A stretch of DNA of 64,000 bases from Cryptomeria japonica (GCF_030272615.1 NC_081409.1:646816468-646880467); one strand, 5' to 3'; shown: positions 34,704 through 47,769, counted from the stretch's first letter. The notes: generated by a model from the sequence alone, not told the origin. Numbers and translations: made by a program.

Positions 34704-37700
34704 TGTTACCTAAAATTTCATTACCCATGTAATTTCGGCCAAAGGATGCATTTTTATCAAATGATTGCATTTACAAAAGGTACATTGCAGTGTTTTAAAA
34801 AGTATTTCCATTTGTATTGAACAATGATAGACTACAAATTGAGTTCATGCATTTGAAGCATATTTATACATGCACCGAATCCCTTAAAACCTCACACAAG
34901 ACGTGAGCTTAGCATTTCTATCTTTCCTACATATCCAAAACAGAAAAGGATAGAATCAAATAGTGAGTGTAAGGATAACCACTCATTGCCTTGGGTTGCT
35001 TTGACTGGTTATTGGCTGTCCCGTTGCCCTTATGACTGTTTTCTCGGTCTTCAAATTCTAAACAAACCCTACTTTCCTGCACAAAAGAGAAAAGGTGTCA
35101 GATCCAAAAGATCTAAGCAATGAAAGATTATCCTACAATGTACCATTTATCATATCCTATCTTATTTCTGTTTCGAAAGAGCAGGAAAGATAAAGACACA
35201 AATCACTGCTTCAGGAGAAAGAAATGTTTATGCTAATGTGTTTGTTTCATGTGCAGATAATTGGTTACTCTAATTGGCATGTGCCCCTGACCGAGGCTCC
35301 CTTCGGGTATGAACCCGACATACCCTTTAGAGTAACTAATCTCAGAATATCAAAATGGAATGATGAAGAAACCAACTGAAGTATCAAAGGGACATATTTG
35401 TTTTAATATGAAACCTTTTACTTTACTATTCCTGATATGTATAAAAAGAAAGCATTAATGGATAAACTATTTTAAGGGACATATTATTCTAATGTGAAAC
35501 CTTACAGTATTGAAAAGTCAATGCTACATAGCGAAGATAAATGATTCAATGCAACAGGTTGGTATAGAAACAGAGCATCTGAAATATTTTATGAACAGGA
35601 ACAAACAGCAAACTTCAATGAAATCAGAATCAACTGGTAATGAAATGAGTGTCACGAGCCCGTGCTCGAACTTCATTTTTACATAAGATCAAAATGAATA
35701 GTCAGGTGACATAAGGAACGCATGTTCAAATAGAAATTTTGCCCACCAAAAAAATTGCAGCTAGTTGTTTCTTTTGTCAATATCATTAAAACAAAACTAT
35801 ATCGAAAGGAAACATCAAGTTTGGGAAAATTTTGAAGTTTCCAACATAAAATCTAACATAGATTTGCAGATGTATCGCAGTAAAAAACCCTCTTCGTACT
35901 TCCAGCAATAGCATGCTAACAGAAAATAAAGCAAGAAGAAGCCGTTTCACTCAAGAGAGCAAGTGTTTATTAAAATTTCACAAAGGCTTCATACCTATAG
36001 AAAATGGGACTTGTATTTAAGAGAAGATTCAGAAAACTTCGGCATGCCTTCAAGAAAAGTCTGAATGCACAGTGGCGACTTGGATTGTTCGAAGACTGCA
36101 ATCAAATATATCTTGGGCGACAGCACCAGTAGTAAACGCATATTCTTCATTCAAAAAAACTTCATAATGGCGGCTATAGAAATAACTCATAATGGCAGTA
36201 GCAACACAAAAGAACTTCATCAAAAGACTTCACAAAGCAACAAAAATCAAAACAGCAATGGCGGCATCTTGGGGTCTCAAACCCTCAAAAAGCTTCTCCA
36301 GTTGTTTTCTTCATTTTGCAAAATGAAAGGCTAAGTCAATGCGAAAGAGTATAAGCTTTTAAGGTTATGACAAAGCCCTTTGCAATTTTTATTTTTTTTC
36401 TTCAAGTCCGTTGGGCTTTGTGGACAAAGAAAACAAAAAACATTAATAAAATATATTTGGTAATATCAATGTTTAAATGTTTCATTAAGCATTAATATTA
36501 TCAAGTATGTTTTATTTTTATATTTTGTTTTCTTTCTTTGTCTAAGCTTGTATCTTTTTGTAAAAAGTATTTAATTACAATATCATTATAAATTGTAATT
36601 AAGTATTATTATTATTAAAAGTGAAAAAGGTGTATCCATGTGCTAAAAGGAGACCATTTTTGAAGGATGAGTTAATTTTGGAGAGATAAGGCTACCATTG
36701 AAGAAGCCTTTTCGGTTTGGAGACATAAGGAGAGCATATAGGAGTATTCATGACTACTTGGGAGATGTTCAAAAGGAGTTGAGATAATTTTTGAGATAAG
36801 GACATTTTAATAGGAACATGAGGTTGTTTGAAATCAAATGGAGTGAATTTAGGGAGGTTGGAGCACTTTTAGGCAAAGGGTCAAGTTTGGACTTTTTCAT
36901 TATTTTAGGGAGCTTTTATTACTTGGTTGAGCTTTTTGAGGCCATTTCTAGTGATCTATTGGGTTGGTTATTGATTGAAGAAGACTTTTCCATGTTTGTA
37001 GCCCTTTTGGTGTCTTCTAGACTCCTCTTTTTGAGGCCCTTTTCTTGCATCCGACCCAATCAGTTGGAGAGGTTTTGTACTTAGTGTCTTGGGACACTTG
37101 ATTTGAGAGAGTTCAGATTTATGCAAGAACAGTGTTTTCAGAGATAGCTTCTTGTCCTTAGCATTTCTTTTGCATGGATTCTGTAACTCAGATTTAGAGA
37201 TATTTTATTTGTGACATCATCTTTTGGAGCGGTATTCTATGGAATCAAGCCTTGTTTTCTTTCCATATTTTGTGTACAAGCATGATTGATGAAATTAAAT
37301 TTGTGAGTTATATTGCTCCTTGTTTACTTGTCTCAGATAGTACCTTGATATAGGAACGTATGTATGTTTGCAGGTCATAGTATGTGTTTAAGAGTTCAAA
37401 ACTTTTGAGTGAAAAATTACTCTTCATCATTGGTTCATCTCAGGACTTTATTATGAAACATTTATGCAAACTTATACAGGAAAGAAGTGTTTATGAATTA
37501 AAGTAGAATATTGTAGACCGAGATCGGTTTTTATCATTTATCTCTCACATTTTGGTGTATCACCAGGTTCTAGTTAAGTTTAGTTCAGTCTTAAGTTCCT
37601 TTTCTTTAATTCTTATCCTTTACCTTGCAAAGTTAGTTCAGTATTAGAGAGTATCAGGTGATTATCCAATAGGAACCAGCCTAGGAACCAGAGGTTTCAT

Positions 37701-37796
37701 TTCAGGTTATGCATTGCCCACATGCAGAAGTGAATCCCATGTTAGGTCAGATTGATAAACTTATAGTTTAGTCGGGTGCAAATTTTTGACTTAACA
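34704..37796 (+). repeat. 5' LTR of the Tat-like element
   Basis: Runs from TGTTACCTAAAATTTC to GACTTAACA. It is very long for an LTR. It contains a ~34-bp direct repeat (AAGGGACATATT..., about 35389 and 35475) and an 88-codon open frame (36818-37084) that is also open in the 3' LTR. Confidence 0.93.
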
Positions 37797-37800
37797 GTTT

Positions 37801-37818
37801 TGGCACGCCCGGTGGGAC
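37801..37818 (+). promoter_or_regulatory. Probable primer binding site of the Tat-like element
   Basis: TGGCACGCCCGGTGGGAC lies four bases after the LTR end. It differs from the tRNA-Met sites used by the other elements. The tRNA was not identified. Confidence 0.6.
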
Positions 37819-37958
37819 CTTAAAAGAAGTCCATTTGTATATTTTATGCTGATTTTGATATGTTGTCAACATAATATAGACCTATAAGAGGTTATTTTCA
37901 AGTGTATCTTGTGACTCCCTGGTAAAAAGATCAAGTGTGAGTATAACTATTTTGCCTT

Positions 37959-38879
37959 ATGAGAAGAATTGAAACTAGAAGTTCCACAAACTTTGAATAT
38001 TTGCAGCTTTCTTCGCCAAAAAGACAAGGAAGATCAGCCAAAAGAACTGCATATACAAAAAAAGGCAAGTCATCACCTCCTACAAGAGTTTATCAAAGAA
38101 AAGGTAAAGCTGCAAATAGAAATCAAAGAGATAGGCATTCAGCCTCACCCACTTGTAGAGTTGCTGCTCCTCTTCCTTTTAATTTTTCATTTTTTATAGA
38201 AGGAAGCTTAGCTGCAGCAAGTACATCAGTTCAGCTTGGTGCTATGGCCTTACCAAGAGCCTTTGCTTTCATGCTTTTCAATCAAGGAAGCCCATTAAAT
38301 TTCACCCAGCATCATGACGTGCCTTTGGCGGCACTAAAAGGCTTACCAGATTTCACTAGAGAAGGCCAAACACTGGCAATAAACCACATCCGTGATGTGG
38401 CAAGTTTATGTAATGTGCACCACGTTACAAAAGAAGATGTTGTTGTAAAACTGTTAGCAGTATCCTTGAAGGGAAAAGCTTTAGAATGGTTCAGAACTCT
38501 GGCTATCAGGTTAGTTAACTCATGGGATGAGCTTGGGGATCTGTTAACCAAGTATTTCGAGGACAAGTCTGATCACTTGTCCTTGGTGGAGCAGCTCACA
38601 ACTATCAAGCATGCTCCTTAGGAGTAGATGACAGATTTCAACTCTCATTTCCAAAAGACATGGAAACGAATACCAGCAGTGGTAAGACCAATCGCAGAAC
38701 ATGCATTTTTGTATTTTCTGAAAAGTTTGAATAGTGATATCTCAGTAATGATTCAATCGATGGGTGGTACTTCACTGCCCCAAGCTTTTGGCATTGCTGT
38801 TAGAGCAGAGAATAGCTTCATACAGGCTAGCAAGATAGCCCTGGCCTCCAATGCCTTATTTTTCGGCCATTCAACCTAA
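37959..38879 (+). pseudogene. Gag of the Tat-like element
   Basis: It starts MRRIETRSST at 37959 and has a basic N-terminal part. The retrotransposon Gag core is visible as VKLLAVSLKGKALEWF (about 38440-38490), followed by a WDELGDLLTKYF helix. Two stops near 38620 interrupt the frame, which then continues to 38879. It would form the particle. Confidence 0.82.
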
Positions 38880-39735
38880 CATGCCAATTAATATACCACC
38901 TCTTGCCTCTTTGCTTGTTATACCAGCAATGCCTATTGCTGTTCCTTAAGAGACAATGGTAGTAGGCACATCAAATGAAATACATGAGATAAGGAGTAGC
39001 TAGCAGAAGATAGAAAATATTTTGCAGACTTTGGGAAATGAGTTGACAAGTATTAAGAAGCATTACCAAGCTCCAAGGCCAACTTTTCAGCAACCAAATC
39101 AAGGTTATAGTCAGCAAACTCAAAGTCAAGGCTAAAATCAGCAGTACCAACAGAATAGATAGCCTTATCAGAATAATTACCAAGGTGCGAGGCAAAATAT
39201 TAATCAGAGGTCTTATCAGCCTTACAATCCAGCACCTTTGAATGCTACAAATGCAGTCAGAGACATTGTACCTGCTCAAAACAATTTAATATCAGAAGTA
39301 GATTGGTATTATCCCTGCAACCAAGCTCATAATCAGTCTACATGCTCTAATGGCATGATAAATCAAGCTCTCATGGTACAAAATGCTGCAAACTCACAAC
39401 CGGATATACCTCCTGCTGCGCTTGAACAACAACAGGATATGCATACTATGGAAACCGGTTTTCTTAACTGGCAAGGTGAAGAATTCAGTGGCATGAATGG
39501 CAACTCACCGATTGCAGCCAATACTTGAGCTAAGAAAAGATCTCTTGATATAGGCCAAACATTAGAGAGAGGTAAAGGACCTGCAACTTAAGAATCGTCA
39601 TCCAAATCCACGCAAATACTAAGCATTCTGAAGAAAGTACCTGTTGCGGCAGCTAAGGAGCAGTTTCAAAAGGATGTAGATACATCTGTTGTCAAGACAC
39701 AACAGAAAGTACATTCAGCTGTACCTTACAGCATT
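38880..39735 (+). pseudogene. Gag C-terminal part with degraded zinc knuckle
   Basis: This is a Gln/Asn/Tyr-rich region with stops. At about 39301-39345 it has WYYPCNQAHNQSTC, a short knuckle pattern in which the first Cys is Tyr. It leads into the protease frame. Confidence 0.6.
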
Positions 39736-40365
39736 GTGGACATCATGAAAAAGATGAATGTTACCATGAGCATGTGGGATTCTTTGGCTATTCCTGGACA
39801 AGTTAATAGTTTGAAGAAGGCATTGAATGAAGAAATTCCTCCTAAGGTGACATTTGCTGATGCTGGTAAGGAGGCTGTGTTGACTAATGCTGCTGTCCAG
39901 AATGATGAAAAGGGGAACAACAATAAAGAAGCAACTTCAATCCAAGGTAAGAGCATGAAACCACCTCCATTTTACGTTTCTCTTATTATTGGTGATAATT
40001 TGGTACACAATTGCATGGTGGATAGCGGAGCTACATGCTCTATTATGCCTAAGAAGATAGCTGACCAACTTGGTCTGAAATATGATTTATTAGAGAAAGG
40101 CATAGTACAACTTGATGGTTCGGCTATTAGGACTATAGGTTTTATCAAAGATGATAGTTTAACCTTACATGCTTGTCCTAATTTCTCTATATCTCAAGAT
40201 ATTTATGTCATAGATCTGCCCCCATATTTTGCCCTATGTTTATCAAGAGAGTTTACTGCCAAAATAGGAGGATATTATCATCTGACTGGTCACACATGCT
40301 GTTCTGAACTAGATATGGAACCAAAGTTACTATCCAATCTGAATTGTTGTCTAAGAACCATATAG
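39736..40365 (+). pseudogene. Aspartic protease of the Tat-like element
   Basis: Frame with PPPFYVSLIIGD, then MVDSGATCSIMP (active site Asp-Ser-Gly, about 40018-40053) and a hydrophobic stretch closing the domain. The upstream 70 codons are a Lys/Asp-rich linker. The frame overlaps the next one by about 20 bases with a -1 type shift. Confidence 0.85.
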
Positions 40366-41312
40366 AGCCTTATACGCCTAACATCATTAATGCTAATTGT
40401 ATGGTTTTTGAGCATGATGAGTATGCAGTTGTTCATGAGCCTGTAACTCAGGTTAGTGAAATATCGGATGCCCTATTAGATGAATGGGTAGCAAAGAATG
40501 TTTTGGAGGATGAAACTAGTCTCCTTGTGGATACTGGTTTGGGAAACTATATGTTTCAAGAAGCTGGTTTAATTATGCCTAATCTGGTTAAAGGACAGGA
40601 AGTTGATATTGAATCTCGAAATGATGTTTGGGAGATGTTCTTTGATGGGTCACAAAGTAGGAATGGTTCAGGAGGTGGGGTTGTGCTTGTTTCACCTAAG
40701 GGTGAGAAATATTATGCAGCTTTCAAGTTTGGTTTTGCCTGTACCAATAATACAGTAGAGTATGAGGGGCTAATTCAAGGTTTAGAGTGGGCGAGAAAGC
40801 ATGGAATAAAAAACCTGAAGGTGCATGGTGATAGTGAGCTAATTGTTAATCAAGTTAGAGGTTTGAATGTAGTAAAAAATGATAACTTAAAAGCAAACAA
40901 GCTCAGGGCTTGGGATTCCATTGAAGATTTTGATGCATTTAACATTGTAGCTGTTCCAAGAAGTAGAAATCAGCATGTTGATCAGTTAGCTGCAGTTGGA
41001 GCCCAATATGATATACCAAATAGTATAAAAAGGATTTGTGATCAGCAACATATCAAGATTATTATCCGGCCATCAATTCCGGATAATAATGTTAATTGGC
41101 AAGTGTTTGAATCAGATGAACAAATTTTACAATTCCTATTGGAGGAAGACGTGTTCGCTGCCTCAAATCAGAACAGAATTCAACAACAATATCGAGATCA
41201 AGTCATTCAACTGAAGTCAAATAAATTGCCCAAGGGTCTCGTTACCTTGGAGTCAATTTTTAATTCAGATGATCAAGCTAAAAAGAATAAGACCTATTTG
41301 TTGGTCCCGTAA
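40344..41312 (+). CDS. Extra RNase H (plant/archaeal type) between protease and RT
   Basis: An open frame of 322 codons. Residues about 95-220 form a ribonuclease HI fold of the plant/archaeal type: FFDGSQ gives Asp101, NNTVEYEGLIQGL Glu139, VHGDSELIVNQVRG Asp163, and RNQHVDQLA Asp213, so all four acidic positions are present. Tat/Ogre elements are known to carry such a second RNase H, which I recall as lying mainly after the RT-linked one. Here it precedes RT, while a decayed ordinary RNase H follows RT. The residues after 220 link to RT; the ATG chosen is only the first in the frame, since the protein would be part of a polyprotein. Confidence 0.8.
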   Translation: MLSKNHIEPYTPNIINANCMVFEHDEYAVVHEPVTQVSEISDALLDEWVAKNVLEDETSLLVDTGLGNYMFQEAGLIMPNLVKGQEVDIESRNDVWEMFFDGSQSRNGSGGGVVLVSPKGEKYYAAFKFGFACTNNTVEYEGLIQGLEWARKHGIKNLKVHGDSELIVNQVRGLNVVKNDNLKANKLRAWDSIEDFDAFNIVAVPRSRNQHVDQLAAVGAQYDIPNSIKRICDQQHIKIIIRPSIPDNNVNWQVFESDEQILQFLLEEDVFAASNQNRIQQQYRDQVIQLKSNKLPKGLVTLESIFNSDDQAKKNKTYLLVP

Positions 41313-41327
41313 GAACATTATGAAGAG

Positions 41328-42452
41328 TTGGAGGTTGCACCCGGGAAAAGCTTAAAGGTAGGTAAAGTGAATACCCCTGCTAAAAAGGAGTCATATGTTC
41401 GGCTTTTTCAAGAGTTTGCAGATATTTTTGCATGGGAATATGGTGATTTGAAAGGTTTCAATCCCGAATTAACACAACATACCATCGAGTTAGAACCAAA
41501 TGCTAAGCCAATGAGACAAAGGCAACGTCCTATCAACCCAAAGATAGAGCCATTAATGCAAAAGGAAGTTTTTAGGCTGATTGAAAGTGGCATTATCTTT
41601 CCCATCAAACACACCAGCTGGGTGTCCAATCTTGTACCTGTTAGGAAAAAGAATGGAGAGCTTAGATTATGTGTTGATTTCAGAGATCTGAATAGAGCAT
41701 CCTTGAAGGATAGGCATCCCCTTCCTTCAATGGAACAAATATTGCAGTATGTGGCTGGTTCGGAAAGATTCTCACTGCTAGATGGTTATTTAGGATATAA
41801 CCAAATACTAGTCAGAAATGAAGACCAGTATAAAACAGCTTTTACCACTAAATGGGGTACCATGGCCTACAAAAGAATGCCCTTTGGTTTATCCAATGCA
41901 GGGGCAACATTCCAGAAAGTCATGGATATGGCATTCAGTAATCTGATGTACCAGTTTGTTTTGGTTTATCTTGATGATATCATAGTTTATTCTAAGAAGG
42001 CAGTAGATCATCTTGGGCACTTAAGGCAGATTTTTGAGCGCTGCAAGGAGTTTGGTGTTTCACTTAACCCTAAGAAATGCATGTTTGCTATTCATGAAGG
42101 AAAGTTGTTGGGTTATGTTGTTTCTAAGCAAGGTGTCACAGTGGATCCAGAAAGAATAGCAGCAATCTTGGAGATACCCCTGCCACATCACAAGAAGGGA
42201 TTGCAATCTTTCATTGGAAGGATTAATTTCGTTAAGCGTTTCTTTCCTAATATTGCAAATTTATTGAAACCACTTACAACCATGCTGAAGAAGAATGTTG
42301 TTTTCCACTGGACAAAAGAAGCAAAGCTTAATTTTCAAACTATCAAGGAGTCACTCGCGGCAACTCCTGCTCTAATAAATCCAGACTTCAGCAAAGATTT
42401 CATTTTGTATGCGTATGGTGGTTATGAGGCTATTTCTGCAATGCTAGTTTAG
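41328..42452 (+). pseudogene. Reverse transcriptase of the Tat-like element
   Basis: An open frame of 374 codons in the same phase as the extra RNase H, separated by one stop at 41310. RT blocks: VRKKNGELRLCVDFRDLN (106-122), LLDGYLGYNQI with the first Asp (150-160), MPFGLSNAGATFQ (184-196), VYLDDIIVYSK with YLDD at 214-217, and LLGYVVSKQGV. The connection region and the first RNase H strand (FILYAYGGYEAISAML) follow, the latter with the catalytic Asp replaced. The RT part itself looks intact. Confidence 0.92.
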
Positions 42453-42792
42453 AAAAACACAGAAGGATAGCCTATTGCATTTTTAGCAAAGGATTGGAAG
42501 ATTATGAGTAGAGGTATTGCTTTGTTGAAAAGCATGTCCTTGCTGTTGTAAAGAGCCTTAAAAAGTTTCAGCACTTGTTGTCTCATAACAAGATACACCT
42601 GAAGCTTGCTCATCCAAGTGTAAAAGAGTTTCTCCTTAGTAAGGATCTCAGTGAGAAAAGAGTTGGTTGGATAACATGGGTCATGGAATACAACATAGAC
42701 ATTCAAGTCACCAAATTGGTTAGAGGTAGAGGCTTGTGTGAATAGATTATTACAAATGAAATTTCAAGAAAGGAAGAAGGAGTAGAAACAAT
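42453..42792 (+). pseudogene. RT-linked RNase H, heavily decayed
   Basis: Sequence in the RNase H position with many stops; PIAFLAKDWK and ALKSFSTCC-like pieces are the only recognisable parts. In this element the extra domain upstream is much better kept. Confidence 0.6.
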
Positions 42793-44103
42793 TTGGTCAT
42801 TGATTTGATAGCTGATCATGACAGTACATCAAGTTGGTTGCAGGATATGATTCACTTTCTAAAAACTAGTGAGTGTCCAGCAAACCTAGATAAGGCAAAA
42901 AGAAGGTACTATTGGTTACAATCAGTTTCTTTTGTCTTGATTAATGATATATTGTACAGGAAAGATCACAATGGTGTCCTCCTTTGATGTATTGATTCAA
43001 ATCAGATTACAGAAATCTTGCATGAATTCCATGATGGCCATTCAGGAGGTCATTTCTCTCCCAGGACTATTGCATATAAAATCCTAAGGGCTGGTTACTA
43101 TTGGCCAGATGTTTTCAAGGACTGTCACGCATATGTAAGGAAGTGTGTTAAATGTGTTATGTTTGCAGGGAAAGAACGGCTGCCAGCATTACCTTTACAT
43201 CCCATAAAAGCAGAACAACCTTTTGACAGATGGGGTGTTGATTTCATTGGTCCTATTAACCCACCGTCAAGTACAGGCCACCGGTAGATAATCACTGCAA
43301 CCGATTATTTTACTAGATGGACTGAGGCTGCAACACTGAAGGATGCTAATGAGATGACTGTTCTTAATTTTTATGATGATATTGTGAACAGGTTTGGAGT
43401 TCCTGACTCCATAGTGTCGGACAATGCACTCCCTTTTGTAGGCTTAAGGGTGACTGATTGGGCTATCAAACACAACATATATCTCAATACTAGCTCAAAT
43501 TATTATCCTCAAGGCAACGGATTGGTAGAGTCCACGAATAAGAACTTAATCAGAATCATCAAATGGACTTTGCAAGAAAATCAGCGTGATTGGCATTCAA
43601 AGCTAAAGGCAGCCTTGTGGGTGGACATAATCACACCAAAGCAAATTATTGGCAATTCACCTTATCGGTTGGTATATGGGAAGGAAGCAAGGTTATCAAT
43701 AGAAATAGAATTGCCAGCACTAGATATGGCTACTCAAATGGTGCTATTTGAGGAAGAAGATCCTATGCAAGTGCGTTATGCATAGTTAATGGAACTGGAA
43801 GAAAGTAGGAGAAAGGTAGGACAAACAATGGAGTTTCAATAGTTGCAGGTGAAGAAGAGCTTTGATAGGAAAGCTAGAGCTAGGGAATTCAATGTGGGAG
43901 ATATTGTACTCAAGTAGGATGAGCTCAAGAGCAGACCAGGCAAGCACACCAAGTTTGATTCATTTTGGGGAGGTCTGTTTGTCATCACAGAATGCAAGGA
44001 ACACAATGCTTTTCAGCTGGCCACGCTGGAAGGGGAAAATCTGCCATTACCAGTAAATGGTATTCACCTCAAACCTTGTTTTGAGGTCTATCCTATTTTA
44101 TAA
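42793..44103 (+). pseudogene. Integrase of the Tat-like element
   Basis: Zinc-binding part: HEFHDGHSGGHF, then CHAYVRKCVKC (HHCC). Core: WGVDFIGPIN (Asp), FGVPDSIVSDNALPF (Asp), GNGLVESTNKNL (Glu). The C-terminal part has NVGDIVLK and ends VNGIHLKPCFEVYPIL with TAA at 44101; there is no chromodomain. Stops at 42985, 43285, 43785, 43840 and 43916 break one nearly continuous frame. Confidence 0.9.
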
Positions 44104-44676
44104 GTAATAGATTAGTGGTTGAATAAAGTGTTGCTGCACTATTTACTTTCAGTTTTGGTGCTCCTAAGTGTTGTTGCATAGTTAGCAGTTAACTAGGCAG
44201 TAGGGCTACTAATAGTAGTACATTCATACAAACTAAGAGGGTTGTGTAATCAAATTTTGCATTATATATGCTGGAGTGTACTCAACATACATACATAATG
44301 AAAAACCTCATTACCCAGCCCTCTTACTTCATACTACCTTGCCTATTATTAGTATCTCTAATGTCTAGCTAACTTTTTAGTTTCCCTATTTTCAATAAGT
44401 GTTTTGAACATGAGTTGCTGTTGTCAATATCCAAATCTGATAGGTAGCTCAAACAAAATAGTCCACTACAGGATTCTGAGTATACACCTATCCCTCGGGA
44501 TAGGGGAGCCAAGCTATCCAAAGCCATAAATCTGCACTCAGAATTCTATCTTACACTATTTTATCTAAGCTATTTACCTTAGTCCAGATTTGTTCCTAAA
44601 AGACTCACTGCCCAATGGATTTCTAAGGCTACTGGTTCCTATATAGCAGGCATACATTTAGTAGAGGTCGCCAAAA
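44104..44676 (+). other. 3' untranslated region of the Tat-like element
   Basis: AT-rich, no frame. The bases before the 3' LTR (TAGAGGTCGCCAAAA) are a weak polypurine tract at best. Confidence 0.6.
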
Positions 44677-47600
44677 TGTTACCTAAAATTTCATTACCCA
44701 TGTAATTTCGGCCAAAGGATGCATTTTTATCAAATGATTGCATTTACATAACGTACATTGCAGTGTTTTAAAAAGTATTTCCATTTGTATTGAACAATGA
44801 TAGACTACAAATTGAGTTCATGCATTTGAAGCATATTTATACATGCACTGAATCCCTTAAAACCTCACACAAGCCATGAGCTTAGCATTTCTATCTTTCC
44901 TACATATCCAAAACAGAAAAGGATAGAATCAAATAGTGAGTGTAAGGATAACCAGTCATTGCCTTGGGTTGCTTTGACTGGTTATTGGCTGTCCCGTTGC
45001 CCTTATGACTATTTTCTCGGTCTTCAAATTCTAAACAAACCCTGCTTTCCTGCACAAAAGAGAAAATGTGTCAGATCCAAAGGATCTAAGCAATGAAAGA
45101 TTATCCTACAATGTAACATTTATCATATCCTATCTTATTTCTATTTCGAAAGAGCAGGAAAGATAAAGACACAAATCACTGCTTCAGGAGAAAGAAATGT
45201 TTATGCTAATGTGTTTGTTTCATGTGCAGATAATTGGTTACTCTAATTGGCATGTGCCCCTGACCGAGGCTCCCTTCGGGTATGAACCCGACATACCCTT
45301 TAGAGTAACTAATCTTAGAATATCAAAATGGAATGATGAAGAAACCAACTGAAGTATCAAAGGGACATATTTGTTTTAATATGAAACCTTTTACTTTACT
45401 ATTCCTGATATGTATAAAAAGAAAGCATTAATGGATAAACTATTTTAAGGGACATATTATTCTAATGTGAAACCTTACAGTATTGAAAAGTCAATGCTAC
45501 ATAGTGAAGATAAATGATTCAATGCAATAGGTTGGTATAGAAACAGAGCATCTGAAATATTTTATGAACAAGAACAAACATCAAACTTTAATGAAATCAG
45601 AATCAACTGGTAATGAAATGAGTGTCATGAGCCCGTGCTCGAACTTCATTTTTACATAAGATCAAAATGAACAGTCAGGTGACATAAGGAATGCATGTTC
45701 AAACAGAAATTTTGCCCACCAAAAAAATTGCAGCTAGTTGTTTCTTTTGTCAATATCATTAAAACAAAACTATATCGAAAGGAAACATCAAGTTTGGGAA
45801 AATTTTGAAGTTTCCAACATAAAATCTAACACAGATTTGCAGATGTATCGTAGTAAAAAACCTTCTTCGTACTTCCAGCAATGGCATGTTAACAGAAAAT
45901 AAAGCAAGAAGAAGCTGTTTCACTCAAGAGAGCAAGTGTTTATTAAAATTTCACAAAGGCTTCATACCTGTAGAAAATGGGACTTGTATTTAAGAGAAGA
46001 TTCAGAAAACTTCGGCATGCCTTCAGGAAAAGTCTAAATGCACAGTGGCGACCTAGATTGTTTGAAGACTGCAATCAAATATATCTTGGGCGGCAGAACC
46101 AGTAGTAAACGCATATTCTTCACTCAAAAAACCTTCATAATGGCGGCTACAGAAATAACTCATAATGGTGGTAGCAACACAGAAGAAATTCATTAAAAGA
46201 CTTCACAAAGTGACAGAAATCCAAATAGCAATGGCGGCATCTTGGGGTTTCAAACCCTTGAAAAGCTTCTCCAGTTGTTTTCTTCATTTTGCAAAATGAA
46301 AGGCTAAGTCAATGCGAAAGAGTATAAGCTTTTAGGGTTATGACAAAGCCCTTTGTAATTTTTATTTTTTTTCTTCAAGTCCGTTGGGCTTTGTGGACAA
46401 AGAAAACAAAAAACATTAATAAAATATATTTGGTAATATCAATGTTTAAATGTTTCATTAAGCATTAATATTATCAAGTATGTTTTATTTTTATATTTTA
46501 TTTTCTTTCTTTGTCTAAGCTTGTATCTTTTTGTAAAAAGTATTTAATTACAATATCATTATAAATTGTAATTAAGTATTATTATTATTAAAAGTGAAAA
46601 AGGTGTATCCATGTGCTAAAAGGAGACCATTTTTGAAGGATGAGTTAATTTTGGAGAGATAAGGCTACCATTGAAGAAGCCTTTTCAGTTTGGAGACATA
46701 AGGAGAGCATATAGGAGTATTCATGACTACTTGGGAAATGTTCAAAAGGAGTTGAGATAATTTTTGAGATAAGGACATTTTAATAGGAACATGAGGTTGT
46801 TTGAAATCAAATGGAGTGAATTTAGGGAGGTTGGAGCACTTTTAGGCAAAGGGTCGAGTTTGGACTTTTTCATCATTTTAGGGAGCTTTTATTACTTGGT
46901 TGAGCTTTTTGAGGCCGTTTCTAGTGATCTGTTGGGTTGGTTATTGATTGAAGAAGACTTTTCCATGTTTGTAGCCCTTTTGGTGTCTTCTAGACTCCTC
47001 TTTTTGAGGCCCTTTTCTTGCATCCGACCCAATCAGTTGGAGAGGTTTTGTACTTAGTGTCTTGGGACACTTGATTTGAGAGAGTTCAGATTTATGCAAG
47101 AACAATGTTTTTGGAGATAGCTTCTTATCCTTAGCATTTCTTTTGCATGGATTCTATAACTCAGATTTAGGGATATTTTATATGTGACAACATCTTTTGG
47201 AGTGGTATTCTATGGAATCAAGCCTTGTTTTCTTTCCATATTTTGTGTACAAGCATGATTGATGAAATTAAATTTGTGAGTTATATTGCTCCTTATTTAC
47301 TTATCTCAGATAGTACCTTGATATAGGAACATGTGTATGTTTGCAGGTCATAGTATGTGTTTAAGAGTTCAGAACTTTTGAGTGAAAAATTACTCTTCAT
47401 CATTGGTTCATCTCAGGACTTTATTATGAAACATTTATGCAAACTTATATAGGAAAGAAGTGTTTATGAATTAAAGTAGAATATTGTAGACTGAGATCGG
47501 TTTTTATCATTTATCTCTCACATTTTGGTGTATCACCAGGTTCTAGTTAAATTTAGTTCAGTCTTAAGTTCCTTTTCTTCAATTCTTATCCTTTACCTTG

Positions 47601-47769
47601 CAAAGTTAGTTTAGTATTAGAGAGTATCAGGTGATTATCCAATAGGAACCAGCCTAGGAACCAGAGGTTTCATTTCAGGTTATGCATTGCCCACATGCAG
47701 AAGTGAATCCCATGTTAGGTCAGATTGATAAACTTATAGTTTAGTAGGGTGCAAATTTGTGACTTAACA
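44677..47769 (+). repeat. 3' LTR of the Tat-like element
   Basis: Same length (3093 bp) and ends as the 5' LTR, followed by the target duplication GGTAG. The 88-codon frame is at 46791-47057 with one residue changed. Confidence 0.93.

Larger units (their letters stand above)
34704..47769 (+). mobile_element. Complete Ty3/gypsy element, non-chromoviral (Tat-like), 13,066 bp
   Basis: The two LTRs are each 3093 bp and the element is flanked by the 5-bp direct repeat GGTAG (34699-34703 and 47770-47774). Order inside is primer-like site, gag, protease, extra RNase H, RT, degraded RNase H, integrase. RT before integrase makes it Ty3/gypsy. There is no chromodomain. By eye the LTRs are about 97% alike in the first 400 bases, so this is one of the younger insertions here. 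The coding frame is nonetheless broken by several stops and shifts. Confidence 0.93.

Noticed and set aside
36065-36334. 89-codon frame in the 5' LTR of the gypsy element
   Set aside because: The matching part of the 3' LTR is broken, so it is not preserved.
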